Numbered from the stretch's first letter, positions 7,958-17,688 are shown. The stretch is DNA of 64,000 nucleotides from Rhizobium leguminosarum (GCF_001652265.1 NZ_LWBS01000011.1:135291-199290); one strand, 5' to 3'. Made by a program: numbers and translations. Notes: a model not told the origin generated them from the letters alone.

Positions 7958-8977
7958 ATGAAGAAGTCTGTTCTCGCTTTCGGCGCGCTCGCGCTTGGTG
8001 TCACCTTTTCCGCTCCTGTCATGGCGGCTGACGTTGCCGCCTGCCTGATCACCAAGACCGACACCAACCCCTTCTTCGTCAAGATGAAGGAAGGTGCGAC
8101 GGCCAAGGCCAAGGAACTCGGCGTCTCGCTGAAGTCCTATGCCGGCAAGGTCGACGGTGACAGCGAAAGCCAGGTGGCCGCGATCGAAAGCTGCATTGCC
8201 GACGGCGCAAAGGGCATCCTGATTGCTGCTTCCGACACCAAGGGCATCGTCTCTTCGGTCAAGAAGGCCCGTGATGCCGGCCTGCTGGTCATCGCTCTCG
8301 ACACGCCGCTCGAGCCGGCCGATGCCGCCGACGCCACCTTCGCCACCGACAACCTGCTCGCCGGCAAGCTGATCGGCCAGTGGGCCAAGGAAACGATGGG
8401 CGACAAGGCCAAGGATGCCAAGGTCGGCTTCCTCGACCTGACCCCGTCGCAGCCGACGGTCGACGTTCTGCGCGACCAGGGCTTCATGATGGGCTTCGGC
8501 ATCGATACGAAGGACCCGAACAAGATCGGCGACGAGGACGATGCTCGTATCGTCGGTCATGACGTGACCAACGGCAATGAAGAAGGCGGCCGCAAGGCCA
8601 TGGAAAACCTTCTGCAGAAGGATCCGAGCATCAACGTCATCCACACGATCAACGAGCCGGCCGCTGTCGGCGCCTATCAGGCGCTGAAGGCCGTCGGCAT
8701 GGAAAAGAACGTGCTGATCGTCTCGGTCGACGGCGGTTGCCCGGGCGTGAAGTCGGTCAAGGAAGGCGTCATCGGCGCCACCTCGCAGCAATATCCGCTG
8801 ATGATGGCAGCCCTTGGCGTCGAAGCGATCAAGAAGTTCGCCGACAATGGTGAAAAGCCGAAGCCGACCGAAGGAAAGTCCTTCTACGACACCGGCGTCT
8901 CGCTCGTCACCGACAAGCCGGTTTCCGGCGTCAAGTCGATCGACACCAAGGAAGGCACGGACAAGTGCTGGGGCTGA
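7958..8977 (+). CDS. frcB: Fructose ABC transporter, periplasmic binding protein
   Basis: 339 aa. Residues 1-23 form a Sec signal peptide ending ALA-like (SAPVMA, then ADVAAC). The mature protein has the periplasmic-binding-protein-1/RbsB pattern: [18 protein letters not shown] at the first strand, DTPLEP, the hinge [20 protein letters not shown], and VSVDGGCPG. It delivers fructose (in Sinorhizobium also ribose and mannose) to the FrcCA complex. The ATG is preceded by GGGAGGAG. It is first gene of frcBCAK, and the following hairpin suggests higher expression than the downstream genes. Confidence 0.93.
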   Translation: MKKSVLAFGALALGVTFSAPVMAADVAACLITKTDTNPFFVKMKEGATAKAKELGVSLKSYAGKVDGDSESQVAAIESCIADGAKGILIAASDTKGIVSSVKKARDAGLLVIALDTPLEPADAADATFATDNLLAGKLIGQWAKETMGDKAKDAKVGFLDLTPSQPTVDVLRDQGFMMGFGIDTKDPNKIGDEDDARIVGHDVTNGNEEGGRKAMENLLQKDPSINVIHTINEPAAVGAYQALKAVGMEKNVLIVSVDGGCPGVKSVKEGVIGATSQQYPLMMAALGVEAIKKFADNGEKPKPTEGKSFYDTGVSLVTDKPVSGVKSIDTKEGTDKCWG

Positions 8978-8999
8978 GCCCTGATTGTTGAAAGCAGAC

Positions 9000-9027
9000 C
9001 GGCCGGGGCTTGATCCCCGGCCGTTTT
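9000..9027 (+). terminator. Intercistronic hairpin between frcB and frcC
   Basis: CGGCCGGGG / CCCCGGCCG, a 9-bp GC stem with a 6-nt loop followed by TTTT. It lies 22 bp after the frcB stop. Partial terminators or stabilisers at this place in binding-protein operons reduce readthrough and protect the upstream mRNA. Confidence 0.65.
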
Positions 9028-9132
9028 CGACGGACGATGTGCCGTCGCCTCACGAACCGGCTAATCAAAGACCGGATGGATATCGGTGACGGCCCCCGCG
9101 CGAGTTCGGCGCGCGGATGCGGAGGAGGAACC

Positions 9133-10197
9133 ATGACCGGAACACAGGAATTCGAACGTGTCCTCGACGGCAGCGACAAGAGCGTTGCCTCCTTCGAGCA
9201 CGAGAAAGTCTCGCTGATCAAGCGCGCGCAGCATTTTCTCCACTCGACGCCGGCCGCCGTGCCGCTGATCGTGCTGGTGCTGGCGATCATCATCTTCGGG
9301 ATCACCATCGGCGGACGGTTCTTCTCGTCCTATACGCTGACGCTGATCCTGCAGCAGATCGCCATTGTCGGTATTCTCGGCGCCGCCCAGACGCTGGTCA
9401 TCCTGACGGCCGGCATTGATCTTTCGATCGGCGTCATCATGGTGATCTCGGCGGTGATCATGGGCAATGTCGCCATCACCTACGGCATACCGACGCCGAT
9501 CGCGGTCGCAGCCGGCATGCTTGTCGGCGGCCTTTGCGGATTGCTGAACGGCTTCCTCGTCGCCTACATGAAACTGCCGCCCTTCATCGTCACGCTCGGC
9601 ACCTGGAACATCGTCATGGCGACGAATTTCATCTATTCCGCCAATGAGACGATCCGCGATACCGACGTCGACGAAAAGGCGCCGCTGCTTCATCTTTTCG
9701 CCGTGAGCTTCAAGCTCGGCAGCGCCGTGCTGACCGTCGGCGTCATCGCCATGGTGCTGCTCGTCGTGGTGCTCTGGTATGTCCTCAATCACACCGCCTG
9801 GGGCCGGCATGTCTATGCCGTCGGCGACGATCCGGAAGCGGCCAAGCTCTCCGGCATTCAGACCAAGAAGGTGCTGCTGACCGTTTACGCCATCTCGGGT
9901 GTCATTGCCGGCTTGGCCGCCTGGGTCTCGATCGGCCGCAACGGCTCGATCTCGCCGTCCTCGGCCGTCACCGATTTTAACCTCCAGGCGATCACTGCGA
10001 CTGTGATCGGCGGCATCTCGCTGTTCGGCGGCCGCGGCTCCATTCTCGGCACGCTCTTCGGTGCCATGATCGTCGGCGTCGTCTCGATGGGTCTCAACAT
10101 GCTCGGCGCCGACCCGCAATGGAAAGTCCTTTTGACAGGCGTGCTGATCATTGCCGCCGTCGCCATCGATCAGTGGATCAGAAAGGTTTCGGTGTAA
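9133..10197 (+). CDS. frcC: Fructose ABC transporter, permease
   Basis: 354 aa, an RbsC-type permease with about 8-10 membrane segments after a hydrophilic N-terminus (~30 residues). Family marks include GAAQTLVILTAGIDLSIGVIM, the LPPFIVTLGTWNIV segment and GGISLFGGRGSILGTLFGAM near the C-terminus. The frame is open upstream, but the ATG at 9133 is chosen because GGAGGAGG lies 5 bp before it. It forms the inner-membrane channel with FrcA. Confidence 0.92.
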   Translation: MTGTQEFERVLDGSDKSVASFEHEKVSLIKRAQHFLHSTPAAVPLIVLVLAIIIFGITIGGRFFSSYTLTLILQQIAIVGILGAAQTLVILTAGIDLSIGVIMVISAVIMGNVAITYGIPTPIAVAAGMLVGGLCGLLNGFLVAYMKLPPFIVTLGTWNIVMATNFIYSANETIRDTDVDEKAPLLHLFAVSFKLGSAVLTVGVIAMVLLVVVLWYVLNHTAWGRHVYAVGDDPEAAKLSGIQTKKVLLTVYAISGVIAGLAAWVSIGRNGSISPSSAVTDFNLQAITATVIGGISLFGGRGSILGTLFGAMIVGVVSMGLNMLGADPQWKVLLTGVLIIAAVAIDQWIRKVSV

Positions 10198-10199
10198 TC

Positions 10200-10982
10200 A
10201 TGGCTCGCGAACCCCTTCTCACCGCCCGCGGTCTCGTCAAGCGTTATGGCCGCGTGACCGCGCTCGACAATGCCGATTTCGACCTCTATCCGGGTGAAAT
10301 CCTCGCCGTCATCGGCGATAACGGCGCCGGCAAATCCTCGCTCATCAAGGCGATTTCAGGCGCCGTCACGCCCGATGAAGGGGTGATCACGCTGGAAGGC
10401 CAGCAGGTGCAGTTCCGCTCGCCGATGGAAGCGCGCGAGGCCGGCATCGAGACCGTCTATCAGAATCTGGCGTTGTCGCCGGCGCTCTCCATCGCCGACA
10501 ACATGTTCCTCGGCCGCGAGATCCGCAAAAAGGGCGTGCTCGGCTCGCTGTTCCGCATGCTCGACCGGCCGGCCATGGAAAAGCTGGCGCGCAACAAGCT
10601 GTCCGAACTCGGCCTGATGACCATCCAGAACATCAACCAGGCGGTGGAGACGCTGTCGGGCGGCCAACGCCAGGGTGTCGCCGTCGCCCGAGCCGCCGCC
10701 TTCGGCTCGAAGGTTATCATCATGGACGAACCGACGGCCGCTCTCGGCGTCAAGGAAAGCCGCAAGGTGCTGGAGCTGATCCTCGACGTGCGCGCCCGCG
10801 GCCTGCCGATCGTGCTGATCTCCCACAACATGCCGCATGTCTTCGAAGTGGCCGACCGGATCCATATCCACCGTCTCGGCCGGCGGCTGACGGTGATCGA
10901 TCCGAAGGAATACACGATGTCCGACGCCGTCGCCTTCATGACCGGCGCCAAGGCGGTGCCGACGGAGCCGGTCGCCGCATGA
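10200..10982 (+). CDS. frcA: Fructose ABC transporter, ATP-binding protein
   Basis: 260 aa, a single nucleotide-binding domain, unlike the two-domain RbsA type. Walker A is GDNGAGKSS (~40), the Q-loop is YQNLALS, the signature LSGGQRQ, Walker B VIIMDEPTAA, and the switch His is in LISHNM. It starts 2 bp after the frcC stop and ends in an ATGA overlap with frcK. It energises FrcC. Confidence 0.92.
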   Translation: MAREPLLTARGLVKRYGRVTALDNADFDLYPGEILAVIGDNGAGKSSLIKAISGAVTPDEGVITLEGQQVQFRSPMEAREAGIETVYQNLALSPALSIADNMFLGREIRKKGVLGSLFRMLDRPAMEKLARNKLSELGLMTIQNINQAVETLSGGQRQGVAVARAAAFGSKVIIMDEPTAALGVKESRKVLELILDVRARGLPIVLISHNMPHVFEVADRIHIHRLGRRLTVIDPKEYTMSDAVAFMTGAKAVPTEPVAA

Positions 10983-11611
10983 ATGCACGCATCGATGAAA
11001 TCGCCGGCGCAGTTCTTGACCGCGCCGGCCATTCTAAACGTTTCCTGGTCGCCATTGCCGGACCGCCGGGTGCCGGCAAATCGACCATGGCCGACAATCT
11101 GGCGGAAGCGCTGAAGGCCAGGGGCGAAAGTGCCGAAGTCCTGCCGATGGATGGCTTCCACATGGACAACGCCATCCTGATCGAACGCGGCCTGCTGGCG
11201 CGCAAGGGGATCCCCGAGACCTTCGATGTCCGCGGTTTCCTCGATATCATCCGCGCCGTCAGGCTGGCCGACCAGGAGGTTCTGGTGCCGGTCTTCGACC
11301 GCTCGCGTGAACTCGCCATCGCCTCGGCTCGCCCTGTTTCCCCCGATCATCGCTTCATCATCGTCGAGGGCAATTATCTGCTCCTTTCGCTGGGCAAATG
11401 GGCCGAACTCGAAGGCGTCTTCGACTTTTCGATCATGCTGGCGCCGCCGATCGAGGTGCTCGAGGAGCGGCTCTGGGCGCGCTGGCGCGGCTATAACCTC
11501 ACCGAAGAGGCCGCCAGCGCCAAGGTCTACGGCAACGACCTGCCGAACGGCCGGCTGATCCTCGAAAACCGCCGCCCGGCCGATGTGACGCTGGAGATCG
11601 CGCTGGTGTGA
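10979..11611 (+). CDS. frcK: FrcK, P-loop kinase-like protein of the fructose operon
   Basis: 210 aa. The P-loop is GPPGAGKST at residues ~27-35, followed by a uridine-kinase/pantothenate-kinase-like PMDGFHMDN and VEGNYLLL. It overlaps frcA by 4 bp. The family (nucleoside/nucleotide kinase) suggests phosphorylation of a small molecule. The Sinorhizobium ortholog gave its name to the locus, but its substrate is not settled, and the nearby Frk looks like the real fructokinase. Confidence 0.88.
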   Translation: MNARIDEIAGAVLDRAGHSKRFLVAIAGPPGAGKSTMADNLAEALKARGESAEVLPMDGFHMDNAILIERGLLARKGIPETFDVRGFLDIIRAVRLADQEVLVPVFDRSRELAIASARPVSPDHRFIIVEGNYLLLSLGKWAELEGVFDFSIMLAPPIEVLEERLWARWRGYNLTEEAASAKVYGNDLPNGRLILENRRPADVTLEIALV

Positions 11612-11683
11612 TGCGGCAGCAATTGTTTTCATGTAAAAGATAGTGCTATCGAGGCCGCAGACGCATCGTTTCGGAGGCCTGCC

Positions 11684-12730
11684 ATGCAATCGATCACCAT
11701 CCGCCGTCCTGATGACTGGCACCTGCATCTGCGCGACGGCGCCATGCTGGAGGGCGTGATCGCCGATACGAGCCGCACCTTCGCCCGCGCCATCATCATG
11801 CCCAATCTCGTGCCGCCGGTCGTTACCACCGCTGACGCCAGGGCCTATCGCGAGCGCATCTTCAAGGCCTTGCCGGACGGCCATCGCTTCCAGCCGCTGA
11901 TGACGCTTTATCTGACCGAACATACCAGCCCCGATGACGTCGAGGAGGGGAAGAACAGCGGCCTCATCACCGCCGTCAAGCTTTATCCCGCCGGCGCCAC
12001 GACCAATTCGCATGGCGGGGTGCGCGACATGGAAAAGGCGATGCCGGTGCTGGAGCGCATGGCAATGATCGGCCTGCCGCTTTGCGTCCATGGCGAGGTG
12101 ACGACGCCGGAGGTCGATATCTTCGACCGCGAAGCCGTCTTTATCGAGACCGTGCTCGATCCGTTGCGGCAGCGCCTGCCGGAGCTGAAGGTGACGATGG
12201 AGCATGTGACGACATCGGATGGCGTCGATTACATCAAGGCGGCCAAGGGCAATCTCGCCGGCTCGATCACCACCCACCATCTGATCATCAGCCGCAACGC
12301 CATCCTCGTCGGCGGCATCCGTCCGCATTATTATTGCCTGCCCGTCGCCAAGCGCGAAAACCACCGGCTGGCCCTGCGTGCGGCGGCCGTCAGCGGCGAT
12401 CCGCGCTTCTTCCTCGGCACGGATTCCGCCCCGCATATCGATCCGCTGAAGGAATGCGCCTGCGGCTGCGCCGGTATCTATACCTCGGTCAATACGATGA
12501 GCTGCCTCGCCCATGTCTTCGAACAGGAGCGCGCGCTGGAGCGGCTCGAAGCCTTCGTGTCGCTGCACGGGCCGGCCTGGTACGGGCTGCAGCCGAACGA
12601 GGAGCGCATAACTCTGTCGAGACAGGCCGAGCCTGTTGTCTTTCCCGCGAGGATTGAAACCGGCGCCGGTCCGGTGACGGTGTTCGATCCGATGTTTCCC
12701 CTGCACTGGCAGGTGATGCAGCAGGCGTAA
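11684..12730 (+). CDS. pyrC: Dihydroorotase, homodimeric class II
   Basis: 348 aa, the E. coli PyrC length. It catalyses the reversible cyclisation of N-carbamoyl-L-aspartate to dihydroorotate in pyrimidine synthesis. Zinc ligands are visible: DWHLHLRD near residue 12, the carboxylated Lys in [12 protein letters not shown] (~100), CVHGEV (~137), MEHVTT (~175) and GTDSAPH (~250). An upstream GGAGG lies 6 bp before the ATG. It is 72 bp after frcK and may share readthrough, but it is functionally unrelated. Confidence 0.95.
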   Translation: MQSITIRRPDDWHLHLRDGAMLEGVIADTSRTFARAIIMPNLVPPVVTTADARAYRERIFKALPDGHRFQPLMTLYLTEHTSPDDVEEGKNSGLITAVKLYPAGATTNSHGGVRDMEKAMPVLERMAMIGLPLCVHGEVTTPEVDIFDREAVFIETVLDPLRQRLPELKVTMEHVTTSDGVDYIKAAKGNLAGSITTHHLIISRNAILVGGIRPHYYCLPVAKRENHRLALRAAAVSGDPRFFLGTDSAPHIDPLKECACGCAGIYTSVNTMSCLAHVFEQERALERLEAFVSLHGPAWYGLQPNEERITLSRQAEPVVFPARIETGAGPVTVFDPMFPLHWQVMQQA

Positions 12731-12903
12731 GCTTTCGGATTTCAATTTTAAATAGAATATTCATTTTAAAGTTCGACGCGATGTTAAACGCGTAGCATTT
12801 GCATTGTGCAGTGCATCATTTGTTAACGGATGCATAAGACATTCCTCTTCGCGGGCCGGTAAGCCGCCATTCGAAGCGACAATAGCTGCGGAGGCTGAAA
12901 AGC

Positions 12904-14082
12904 ATGATGCTTGACTATAACTCCCTCTTGTTGGCGCTCGGCGTCTCCGCGGCCTGCCTGGCGGTGACGCTGATGGGCAGCTGGCTTGCCCGCCGCTCGG
13001 AAACCGTGCTGTTGACCGCCACCGTCGGCCTTGTCCTCGTCGTCAGCGGCATTTTCGTCTATAGCGCCTACGTCAATACGCCGGAGAAATGGCTGGGCGT
13101 TGCCAATTTCGTACTGTTTCAGGCCGGGTTTGCCACCATCTGGGGGGCAGGCAAACAATTCCTCACCGGCCGGGTGTCTCTCCCCGCCATCGCGATCCGC
13201 GCGATTGCGGCGATGGTCTTCTCCGTCGTGCCGATGCTGTCAGGCTATGACGGCCTGGCCTTCATCGCCGACAATCTCGCCATCGCCCTTTTGCTCTTTG
13301 CCACCGCCCGGCAATATTGGCTCGCCCGTGCCGAAGCACCCGCGCCGCTCCTCGGCATCACAGCGCTTTATACGTTGACGGCGATTTCCTTCGTTCTCTG
13401 CGCCGCCGTGCTGATCTCAGACGGCAAGCTGGTGCTCGGCAAGGCCCCCAGCAACTGGGCCGAAGATCTGAGCCTTGCCGTCTGCATCGCCGGAATGACC
13501 GGGATTGGCGCGCTGTCGCTGGCGCTGCATCAATGGCGGCTAGCTGCCCGCCATCGCCTCGATGCGATCACCGATCCGCTGACCGGCCTGCTCAACCGCC
13601 GGGCCCTCTTTGACCAATACGGCACGCGCCCCATGGGAACGACCACGGCCGTCATCGTCTTCGATATCGACCATTTCAAATCCGTCAACGATCGCTTCGG
13701 CCATGCCGCCGGCGACCGCGTGCTCAATGTGTTCGCCAGCGAACTGTCGGCCCAATGCCGCACCGGCGACACCGCTGCCCGGCTTGGCGGCGAGGAATTC
13801 GTACTGGTGCTGAAGGAGATCATGCCCGGCCGGGCGGAACTGACGGCCGAGCGCATCCGCCGGGCGTTCGAGGCGCGCGAGATCCATATCGACGACGAGG
13901 TGCTGACATGCACGGTCAGCGTCGGCGTCGCCCCCGGCCGCTCCAAGAGCTTGGGTTTCGACACCATGCTGAGTGCCGCCGACAAGGCGCTCTATGTCGC
14001 CAAACGCGCCGGCCGCAACCGGGTCGAGCTTGCCAGCTACCTCAAGGCGGTTCCCGTCGAGGCAACGCGCACCGCGTCTTGA
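12904..14082 (+). CDS. Membrane-bound diguanylate cyclase
   Basis: 392 aa. About seven hydrophobic segments (residues ~5-215) form a membrane sensor, followed by a complete GGDEF domain (220-375): DPLTGLLNRRALFD, FDIDHFKSVNDRFGH, and an intact GGEEF active site. RTGD five residues before GGEEF matches the RxxD product-inhibition site, so an active, feedback-inhibited cyclase is predicted. GGAGG lies 9 bp before the ATG. It is monocistronic; the preceding 170 bp are AT-rich and probably carry its promoter. Confidence 0.9.
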   Translation: MMLDYNSLLLALGVSAACLAVTLMGSWLARRSETVLLTATVGLVLVVSGIFVYSAYVNTPEKWLGVANFVLFQAGFATIWGAGKQFLTGRVSLPAIAIRAIAAMVFSVVPMLSGYDGLAFIADNLAIALLLFATARQYWLARAEAPAPLLGITALYTLTAISFVLCAAVLISDGKLVLGKAPSNWAEDLSLAVCIAGMTGIGALSLALHQWRLAARHRLDAITDPLTGLLNRRALFDQYGTRPMGTTTAVIVFDIDHFKSVNDRFGHAAGDRVLNVFASELSAQCRTGDTAARLGGEEFVLVLKEIMPGRAELTAERIRRAFEAREIHIDDEVLTCTVSVGVAPGRSKSLGFDTMLSAADKALYVAKRAGRNRVELASYLKAVPVEATRTAS

Positions 14083-14272
14083 TTCTCGGCTGACCCTCTC
14101 ATAACATCGCGCTCGGCCGGATGCGGCCAGCCGCCCCGCGACGCTTCTGCGTTAAGGTGAATGCATTCAGACAACATCCTTCACATCCCTTGCCGTTTGG
14201 CGATCGATGGCGAACGGGTCAGCAGACGCGGGCACTGATCTTCCTGTTTGCCGCCAACGGAAGGATGACATC

Positions 14273-14809
14273 ATGCGCGATTTTCGCGATGCCAAGCTCA
14301 TGGCAAAGACATTGCGGCAGGCCCTTGCCGACCGCAACATTCCTCTCACCCACAGCGAGACGCTCGAAATCGTCGCCCGGCAGTTCGGGCTCGATCAATG
14401 GAATATCCTCTCGGCAAAGATCGATGCGGCAGGGGCGAGCCCCTCCGCCATCGGCATCCAACCACCGATGCCGATCTTCCGCATCTTCTCGGTGGAAAAA
14501 GCCATGGAGTTCTATTGCGGCTTTCTCGGCTTTCATCTCGATTGGGAGCACCGTTTCGGCGAAAACTTCCCGCTCTATTGCCAGGTGTCGCGCGACGGCA
14601 TGGAGCTGCACCTCAGCGAACATTCCGGCGACGCCAGTCCCGGCGCCAAGGCCTTCGTCCGTGTCGCCAATGTCCGGGCCTATCACGCCGAACTCTCAGC
14701 CAAGGACTATCGCTACATGAAGCCCGGCCTCGAGCAAGCCCCGTGGGGCCTCGAGATGACCGTCATCGACCCCTTCAGCAACCGCATCGCCTTTTGCGAG
14801 CAGCCGTAG
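14273..14809 (+). CDS. Glyoxalase-superfamily protein
   Basis: 178 aa from the ATG at 14273, chosen because AAGGATG lies just upstream; the frame is open further upstream without a better start. Residues 1-50 are a small helical domain (RDAKLMAKTLRQALADRN, LTHSETLEIVARQFG) often found before the fold in this group. Residues 60-175 are a VOC domain (PIFRIFSVEKAMEFYCGFLG, MELHLSEH, DPFSNRIAF), like bleomycin-resistance proteins. The substrate is unknown. It converges on the GST gene with 1 bp between stops. Confidence 0.8.
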   Translation: MRDFRDAKLMAKTLRQALADRNIPLTHSETLEIVARQFGLDQWNILSAKIDAAGASPSAIGIQPPMPIFRIFSVEKAMEFYCGFLGFHLDWEHRFGENFPLYCQVSRDGMELHLSEHSGDASPGAKAFVRVANVRAYHAELSAKDYRYMKPGLEQAPWGLEMTVIDPFSNRIAFCEQP

Positions 14810-14810
14810 G

Positions 14811-15452
14811 CTAAGTCGCTGCGCCGGCATCGGAATGCGGGTCGATGCTATAGGGATAGACCGGATAATCGGCGCCGATGGCATCTCGAACGCGGTCGGA
14901 CCAGGCGGCGAAGGCGGGATAGGCTGCGAGAGAAAGGCCGCAATCCTCGGCCCGGTGGCTATAGGCGTAAACGGCGATATCCGCGATCGTCAGCTCCTGG
15001 CCGACAAGAAAGAGGCTGCCGGCCAGGCTGCGATCGATGGCGGCAAGCGCGCGGGCTGCGGCTTCGCGCTTGCCCGCAACCATGCTCTGGTTACGGTCCA
15101 GCCGTCCCGTCAACGTCCAGAAGCGAAGCGAGCCAATAACCGGCTCGACGTGATATTGTTCGAAGAACAGCCATTGCATGACCTTAGCGCGCAGATAGTG
15201 GTCTGACGGCAGGAAGCGTGTGCCCTCGGCAAGAAAAGTGAGGATCGCATTGGATTCGGCGATCGCACGCCCGTCGTCGAGCTCGAGAACCGGGATGGCA
15301 CCCACCGGATTGAGTTTGAGAAACGCCTCGGTACGGCTCTCGCCGTCGAAGATCGAGACGATACGACTGTGATAGGGTATGTCGAGCAGGCCGAGCAAAA
15401 CCCTGACCTTCCAGCCATTTTGCGACGGCAGATAATCGTGAAGCGTAAACAT
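14811..15452 (-). CDS. Glutathione S-transferase family protein
   Basis: 213 aa from the ATG at 15452 (AAAGGA upstream); the frame continues upstream without a good ribosome site. The N-terminal thioredoxin-fold domain carries KVRVLLGLLDIPYHSRIV, the cis-Pro/glutathione site NPVGAIPVLELDDG and ESNAILTFLAEG. The all-helical C-terminal domain has the LTIADIAVYAYSHRAE N-capping box. A cytosolic glutathione-dependent enzyme of unknown substrate. Confidence 0.88.
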   Translation of the reverse strand: MFTLHDYLPSQNGWKVRVLLGLLDIPYHSRIVSIFDGESRTEAFLKLNPVGAIPVLELDDGRAIAESNAILTFLAEGTRFLPSDHYLRAKVMQWLFFEQYHVEPVIGSLRFWTLTGRLDRNQSMVAGKREAAARALAAIDRSLAGSLFLVGQELTIADIAVYAYSHRAEDCGLSLAAYPAFAAWSDRVRDAIGADYPVYPYSIDPHSDAGAAT

Positions 15453-15549
15453 GACGGTCCTTTCGCGGCGATTGCCCAACATCGCATGCCCGCCCGGGGC
15501 CAACCACCCGATTCCCGAAAGGCGCGGCGGATCGTCGAGAAGCAATCAT

Positions 15550-16032
15550 TCAGACGATCATCAGTACCCGCACGAAGGCGACCGAGGCGAGCAGCGAGGC
15601 GATGGTCCGCACATGGTTCCACCACGTCCAGTCCCTGAGATAGGTGGCCCAGAGCTGAACCGCTTCCGGGCCGTTGCCGCCGACCTTTGCCAGCGCATCG
15701 TTCATCGGCACGTTGAAGATGATGGTCGAGAGGAAGGAGGCGAAGATGTAGAGGGCTGCTCCCGCCAGCATCAGAAAGGATGCCCCGCCGCGCCAGTCGA
15801 TGAGGGCGAGCACGGCGATGACGAGGCAGAGGATCGCCGTCGGCACGAAGAGGCCCATGAAGGGCGAGCGGACGATTGTCACGTTGATCGAGTTCATCGC
15901 CGCAATACCCTGTTCCGCCGGAATCCGCGAGAAGGCGGTCATGATGAAGGTCGAGAAGGCGAAGAAGATGCCGGCAACGAGGCCGCTGCCGATCGCCGCG
16001 GCCACGAGGGAGAGGGTGAGAACGATCTGCAT
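15550..16032 (-). CDS. DUF1772-family membrane protein
   Basis: 160 aa, four hydrophobic segments (residues ~3-25, 50-70, 78-100, 135-158). It resembles the anthrone-oxygenase-like DUF1772 group (LVAGIFFAFSTFIMTAF, FNVPMNDALA, WWNHVRTIASLLA). The start at 16032 lies 2 bp after the NmrA-like stop, with GGAG inside the end of that gene; an ATG at 16047 is an alternative. It forms an operon with the NmrA-like gene. Confidence 0.8.
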   Translation of the reverse strand: MQIVLTLSLVAAAIGSGLVAGIFFAFSTFIMTAFSRIPAEQGIAAMNSINVTIVRSPFMGLFVPTAILCLVIAVLALIDWRGGASFLMLAGAALYIFASFLSTIIFNVPMNDALAKVGGNGPEAVQLWATYLRDWTWWNHVRTIASLLASVAFVRVLMIV

Positions 16033-16034
16033 GG

Positions 16035-16859
16035 TCAGGCGCTCCATAGTCCGGTTGCCGCGGTCCGGCGGGCATATTCGCCGAAATCGGTGGCGGGGCG
16101 GCCAAGAATTTCGGCGACACCGCCCATCACGCTGGAATTGCGCCCATCGAGCACCTGGCCGAAAAGCTCCTCCAGAAGATCGATCAAGCCCTGCGGCAGG
16201 CCGGCGGCCGCAAGCCCGCCGGTGAAATCCGCCATCGACACCTGCTCATATTCGATCGCCCGCCCGGTGGCCTGAGCGATCTCGGCGACCGCCTGGCGGA
16301 ATGTCAGCGCCCGCGGGCCGGTCAGTTCGTAGGTCTTGTTGCGATGGCTGGGATGGGTCAAGGCGGCGACGGCGGCATCGGCGATGTCGTCGGCATCGAT
16401 GAAAGGTTCGCTGATCTCGCCCGCCGGCAATTGCAGGCGGCCACTCAGGATCTGCTCGACAAAGGCGCCCTCGCTGAAATTCTGGCAGAACCAGGAGGCC
16501 CGCAGGATGGTGGTGTTGATGCCGGAGGCCTTCAGTGCCGCTTCGCTTCGCTGCGCGCCCTCTTCGCCGCGGCCGGAAAGCAGCACGATATGCTCAAGGC
16601 CGCATTCCCTAGCGACCTTGGCGAGCGCTTCGATCGCTTCCGCCGCCCAGGCGACAGAAAGATCCGGCTGGAAGGCGACATAGGCGCTCGATGCGCCCTC
16701 AAGCGCGCCGCGCCAGCTCGACCTGTCCTCCCAGTCGAAGGGCCGTGCGCTGGAGCGCGACGCCGCACGAATGTTGAGGCCGCGCTCTTCCAGACGCGTG
16801 ATGATGCGGCTGCCGGTCTTTCCCGATCCACCGACGAGGACGATTTCGGAAGTCTGCAT
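16035..16859 (-). CDS. NmrA/SDR-family NAD(P)-binding protein
   Basis: 274 aa from the ATG at 16859 (GGGAGGAG upstream). The N-terminal Rossmann motif is VGGSGKTGSRI, and the protein resembles atypical SDRs such as quinone-oxidoreductase QorB or ergot AgnR-like proteins (NTTILRASWFCQNFSEGAF, EPFIDADDIADAAVAALT). The canonical YxxxK is not evident, as in NmrA-type proteins. Divergent from a TetR gene over a clear palindrome, so TetR-controlled. Confidence 0.85.
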   Translation of the reverse strand: MQTSEIVLVGGSGKTGSRIITRLEERGLNIRAASRSSARPFDWEDRSSWRGALEGASSAYVAFQPDLSVAWAAEAIEALAKVARECGLEHIVLLSGRGEEGAQRSEAALKASGINTTILRASWFCQNFSEGAFVEQILSGRLQLPAGEISEPFIDADDIADAAVAALTHPSHRNKTYELTGPRALTFRQAVAEIAQATGRAIEYEQVSMADFTGGLAAAGLPQGLIDLLEELFGQVLDGRNSSVMGGVAEILGRPATDFGEYARRTAATGLWSA

Positions 16860-16898
16860 GTCAAAACTCCTCCCAAACTTTAAAGACAAGAGAAACTC

Positions 16899-16917
16899 TC
16901 TCATTTGCAAAATGAGA
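16899..16917. promoter_or_regulatory. Palindromic operator between NmrA-like and TetR genes
   Basis: TCTCATTT-GCA-AAATGAGA, perfect 8-bp arms, midway between the divergent starts at 16859 and 16961. Weaker flanking AGAGA / TCTCT repeats extend the symmetry. Likely the site of the adjacent TetR protein. Confidence 0.7.
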
Positions 16918-16960
16918 TAATCTCTCTTATTTTGTTTGTCAACTTGGAAAAGGAGAGAGC

Positions 16961-17617
16961 ATGTCGGAACAGCCGGTCGCAACGCGCAGGCGCCAGCAGG
17001 AGTCTACCGGCCAGCTACGCCGCATCCCCAGCCAGCAGCGCGGCCGCGAGCGCTTCGAAAAGATCCTCACCGTGGCCGCCGAGCTGATCGAAAGCCACGG
17101 CAGCGACGGCCTGAAGATGAGCGAGATCGTCGAAAAGGCCGGCCTTTCCTTCGGCGCCCTCTACCAATATTTCCCTGACAAGACCTCGATCATCCGGACA
17201 TTGGCCGAGCGCTTCAACGAAGAGGGCAGGCGGTGCGTCGAAGAGGAGCTGGCGAAGGTCATCGACGTGGCGGCCCTGCAGGGTGCGCTCGCCAATATCG
17301 TCGATGAATATTATGCCTTCTTCCTCAGCGAACCCGTCATGCGCGACATCTGGCATGCGACCCACACCGACAAGCTGCTGCAGCAGGTCGATGCCGAGGA
17401 CATGGAATTTCATGCCCAGGCATTTCTCGCGGTGCTTGTCCGCCTGTGGCCTGATCGCGACCGGAAGGAGCTGCTGGCGATCGCCCGGCTGACGATGCAG
17501 CTGCTTGCCGCCGCCGTGCGCTATGCCGTGTCGCTGGATGCGGAGGAGGGCGAGAGGGCGCTTGCCTTGTTCAAGAAAATGCAGATCGTTGATATCGGCC
17601 GACTGCTGCAGCAATAG
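16961..17617 (+). CDS. TetR/AcrR-family regulator
   Basis: 218 aa. A basic N-terminal tail precedes the HTH at ~45-75 ([35 protein letters not shown]). The C-terminal domain is of the TetR_C type common in alphaproteobacteria. AAAGGAGAG precedes the ATG. It is divergent from the NmrA/DUF1772 operon and probably represses it. Confidence 0.9.
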   Translation: MSEQPVATRRRQQESTGQLRRIPSQQRGRERFEKILTVAAELIESHGSDGLKMSEIVEKAGLSFGALYQYFPDKTSIIRTLAERFNEEGRRCVEEELAKVIDVAALQGALANIVDEYYAFFLSEPVMRDIWHATHTDKLLQQVDAEDMEFHAQAFLAVLVRLWPDRDRKELLAIARLTMQLLAAAVRYAVSLDAEEGERALALFKKMQIVDIGRLLQQ

Positions 17618-17688
17618 CCCGCCTTTCGTCTGGAAACGGCGGGCTCTTGCTGCTATTCCCGCAAGGATCCAAGCCGAAGGAGAGCCGC

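Noticed and set aside
10979..11611. frcK as the fructokinase of the locus
   Set aside because: Its P-loop belongs to nucleoside-kinase-like proteins; the PfkB-type frk at 18440 fits fructokinase much better.
10460..12745. A 761-codon open frame antisense to frcA, frcK and pyrC
   Set aside because: Mirror frame of GC-rich coding DNA; composition is Arg/His/Asp-rich, no ribosome site, and the opposite strand encodes clear enzymes. Similar antisense frames at 6404-7816 and 40019-41908 were dropped for the same reason.
14811..15549. Longer N-terminus for the GST gene
   Set aside because: The extension has no homology to GSTs and the internal ATG at 15452 has a ribosome site and the normal fold start.
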